A DNA stretch of 8,211 bases, taken from Christensenella sp. (GTDB lineage Bacteria > Bacillota > Clostridia > Christensenellales > Maliibacteriaceae). The translations under genes and the position numbers were made by a program. Location: contig JAHZHV010000246.1 in the NCBI GenBank assembly GCA_019420085.1, positions 1 to 8,211 of the forward strand. The letters run 5' to 3'. The notes beneath the pieces were generated by a model. That model saw nothing but the letters and a program-made list of their open reading frames with translations. It was not told where the DNA came from and made no database searches. Positions 6,303 to 8,211 of the stretch are shown one piece after another; positions within the stretch are counted from its first letter, which is position 1, and each line of letters opens with the position of its first letter.

Positions 6303-8211
6303 ATGCAGAAAAACCTTGTGGTTGCGCGTTCACAAAAACAATACAGCATCAAATCTACAACGACACAGGCGGGCAACAGCGGGATTGATGTCGGTTTTAT
6401 CCGTACAGTACACCGCAATCTGATGCGCCTGTATCGGCTGTACATATTTTCTTTTGTGCGTGGTAAATGTACTGCTGAGCAGACGCGGGACGCAGATGCA
6501 GTTGTGCGGATTGAGAGCGGTGCAAAGCGTGCATCCGAACAGTATGCGTTGTTTTTTGCGTTGGATCCCATGCTTTATGCACGCAATGCGGCTGAAGCGC
6601 GTCAGCAGGGATTGTCTCGGGCACGATTTGATGGATATCGCGTGGAGCCGTTCAGTGTCTGTGCGGTGGAAAGCCTCGAGATATTGACGCAGCAGTTGGC
6701 AGATGTGCGTTGTCGTTCGCAGAAGGATTTTTTGGCTGCCATGCGTGTGCTGTGCCGTGCCGTTGTGACGCTTGAAACGCCTTATAGTATGACAATAGAT
6801 GTAAAGTCCAATTCCGATATGGATATGGTGTTGGATTTTACGGGGGATTATGTCCTCTCGGCCGGCCGTGTCGATGGCTCGCTTCCGCAAAGCGACTTGC
6901 CTGCGCCCGTCGGAATGAATGCCAGGCCGCGTATTTTGCGCAACACTGCCCCACCGGCGCGAACCGGTATGCCGGTAGCGCCGTTTTTAGGAGAAAAACC
7001 AAAGACAGCAGCAGTACATAGTACGGCTGCTTTTGGTGCTTCTGTTCCTTTTGATGGCCCTCGTGTTAGCGCACCCGCGCCTAAAGAATCCGTACATACG
7101 CAGGATGAAGGACAGGATGCGGTGTCCGATTCACCGGCACAGGAGACAATTGATGTAACCAGTGCCTTTGATGAGGGGGATCATGCAAAGCACACGAATG
7201 AAGTAAGCGTAAAAAAGACGCCTGCGGCTGCCGTTTCCGAGGAAGAAGCGGAATTACAGAGACGTCGTGCTGCGATTCAGCATACGCTGCGTACGGCGCC
7301 GTTTTGGTTGGGGTACGACCCAAAACAGGCGCAGGAGTTCCCGGCACGGCGGGTATTTGAAGCGCCTGGTGCAGAATATACCATTGAACAAAAGGATGCA
7401 TCTGAACAGGATGTGGCGCAGGCAACGTCTGCAAGAATCGTGCAGCAGACAGAAAGTCCTCCGAGCGACATTCAGAATCATCATGAACGCGAAACGCTTG
7501 TCTTGCCGCACAACGTTGTGGATGCCTTTGAACAGGAACCTGTAGAAAGACGGCAATCTGCGCCTAAGACGCAGCGTCCCAGTGTGATGAATTATCGCTT
7601 TGACTATTTTGCCGATCAGCGTACGCCAAAGCGTGAAATCAAGTCGCCGTTCAAGATGGGAGCGGTGCATTTTGCAGATCGCGTGGGCAGTGCACAGCAG
7701 GAACATGTTCAGACGGTGCAGCAGATGCTGCGCGCCGATGCAGTGCCAGGGAAAGCTCAAATCGATGAAGCGGTACAGGAGCCATCCTTTGGCAGTCGGT
7801 TTGAACTGATCGCGATTGAAGAAGATACGCAGACGGAATCCGAAGCGATATACCAGGATCATTCGTTGGAAGAAAAAGGATCGGCTGCATCGGAGACGAT
7901 GGAAGCGGCAGGCGTGCCTGTTGTTGAAATCATAGAGACGTCTGCGGCAGAGCCGGTTGTGGAAGCAGAAGAAGCGCAGGAAAATATGCCTGCGGCAGCG
8001 CCGGTTGCGGAAGACGTGCAGGCAGAGACGCCTGCAGCGGAACCTGCGGCAGAGCTGGTTGTGGAAGAAGTGCAGGTAGAGATGCCTGCAGCGGAACCTG
8101 CGGCAGAGCCGGTTGTGGAAGAAGAGCAGGCAGAGACGCCTGCAGAGGAACCCACAGCAGAGCCGGTTGCGGAAGTGAAAGAAGCACAGGCGAAGATGCC
8201 TGTAGCAGCGC
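6303..8211 (+). CDS. Large unrecognised protein with low-complexity tail and Ala/Glu/Pro/Val repeats, 3' end missing
   Basis: The frame is open without a stop from the ATG at 6303 to the window end: 636 codons, with the C-terminus beyond the window. GGGAG (6289-6293) lies 9 bases before the start. Residues 1-200 look folded: a basic N-terminus, a helix with aromatic residues (TVHRNLMRLYRLYIFSFVRG, about 35-54), helices around 60-155, and a strand-rich end (TIDVKSNSDMDMVLDFTGDY). From about 200 the chain is rich in Pro, Ala, Gln, Glu and Thr and probably disordered, but two aromatic islands stand out: LRTAPFWLGYDP near 329-340 and MNYRFDYFADQ near 429-439. From 549 it becomes acidic tandem repeats. 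There is no signal peptide or membrane segment, so a cytoplasmic location is inferred. I do not recognise the family and assign no function; the shape would suit a scaffold or tethering protein, but that is speculation. Confidence 0.85.
   Translation, partial: MQKNLVVARSQKQYSIKSTTTQAGNSGIDVGFIRTVHRNLMRLYRLYIFSFVRGKCTAEQTRDADAVVRIESGAKRASEQYALFFALDPMLYARNAAEARQQGLSRARFDGYRVEPFSVCAVESLEILTQQLADVRCRSQKDFLAAMRVLCRAVVTLETPYSMTIDVKSNSDMDMVLDFTGDYVLSAGRVDGSLPQSDLPAPVGMNARPRILRNTAPPARTGMPVAPFLGEKPKTAAVHSTAAFGASVPFDGPRVSAPAPKESVHTQDEGQDAVSDSPAQETIDVTSAFDEGDHAKHTNEVSVKKTPAAAVSEEEAELQRRRAAIQHTLRTAPFWLGYDPKQAQEFPARRVFEAPGAEYTIEQKDASEQDVAQATSARIVQQTESPPSDIQNHHERETLVLPHNVVDAFEQEPVERRQSAPKTQRPSVMNYRFDYFADQRTPKREIKSPFKMGAVHFADRVGSAQQEHVQTVQQMLRADAVPGKAQIDEAVQEPSFGSRFELIAIEEDTQTESEAIYQDHSLEEKGSAASETMEAAGVPVVEIIETSAAEPVVEAEEAQENMPAAAPVAEDVQAETPAAEPAAELVVEEVQVEMPAAEPAAEPVVEEEQAETPAEEPTAEPVAEVKEAQAKMPVAA
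7947..8211 (+). repeat. In-frame tandem repeats of 54 (and 48) bases encoding AEPVVEE-type units
   Basis: Five units occur within the coding frame: 7947-7994 (48 bases), 7995-8048, 8049-8102, 8103-8156 (54 bases each) and 8157-8204 (48 bases), with a sixth beginning at 8205. The protein consensus of the 18-residue unit is AEPVVEEVQAETPAAEPA. The 16-residue units share an EAQ core and both are followed by AAP or its first codons. Units two and three share a 25-base identical stretch from 8031 and 8085, which indicates recent duplication. The array runs off the window, so its total length is unknown. Confidence 0.9.

Noticed and set aside
7859..8187. Minus-strand frames with striking Ser/Ala/Gly and Leu/Pro/Gln repeats
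   Set aside because: These are only the complementary readings of the in-frame 54-base repeats in the plus-strand gene; they have no supporting start context.

Overview
The window looks like chromosomal DNA from a Gram-positive anaerobe of the Firmicutes, most likely class Clostridia. The GC content is moderate (about half). Purine-rich ribosome binding sites (GGGAGG, AGGAGG, AAAGGGG) lie 7-10 bases before most starts. Rho-independent terminators are clear, one transport lipoprotein has a lipobox, and the protein types (iron-dependent butanol dehydrogenase, ECF sigma factor with a membrane partner, helical zinc-ribbon protein, polar amino acid ABC transporter) fit that group. The exact genus is an inference that the sequence alone cannot settle. 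All recognisable genes are on the plus strand.

Layout. (1) 2-982: the 3' part of an iron-containing alcohol dehydrogenase, closed by a strong terminator. (2) 1224-2785: a compact three-gene unit of ECF sigma factor, single-pass membrane protein with a GerMN-like outer domain (probable anti-sigma partner), and helical zinc-ribbon protein. A promoter candidate with a palindrome in its spacer lies upstream. (3) 2953-5342: a complete polar amino acid ABC importer made of lipoprotein, permease and ATPase. A terminator sits between lipoprotein and permease, and a second one ends the unit. (4) 5471-6163: a DUF2461 protein behind its own extended -10 promoter candidate. (5) 6303 to the window end: a long open frame with no stop. 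It encodes an unrecognised, apparently cytoplasmic protein with a folded-looking N-terminal part, a long low-complexity tail, and Ala/Glu/Pro/Val repeats of 18 (sometimes 16) residues that run off the window.

How the parts work together. The transporter genes form one machine: the lipoprotein captures an amino acid, the permease passes it, and the ATPase powers uptake. The sigma and membrane proteins overlap by four bases and probably form a signal-sensing pair, with the zinc-ribbon protein as a third member of unknown role. The DUF2461 gene and the last gene have no evident link to the rest. The parts least explained by known families are the sigma/GerMN-like/zinc-ribbon unit and the last gene. 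The latter has a canonical extended -10 promoter, four GCGGAA copies around it, and a heavily base-paired leader. I see no mobile elements, CRISPR arrays, tRNA or rRNA, and no clearly novel defence or enzymatic system.
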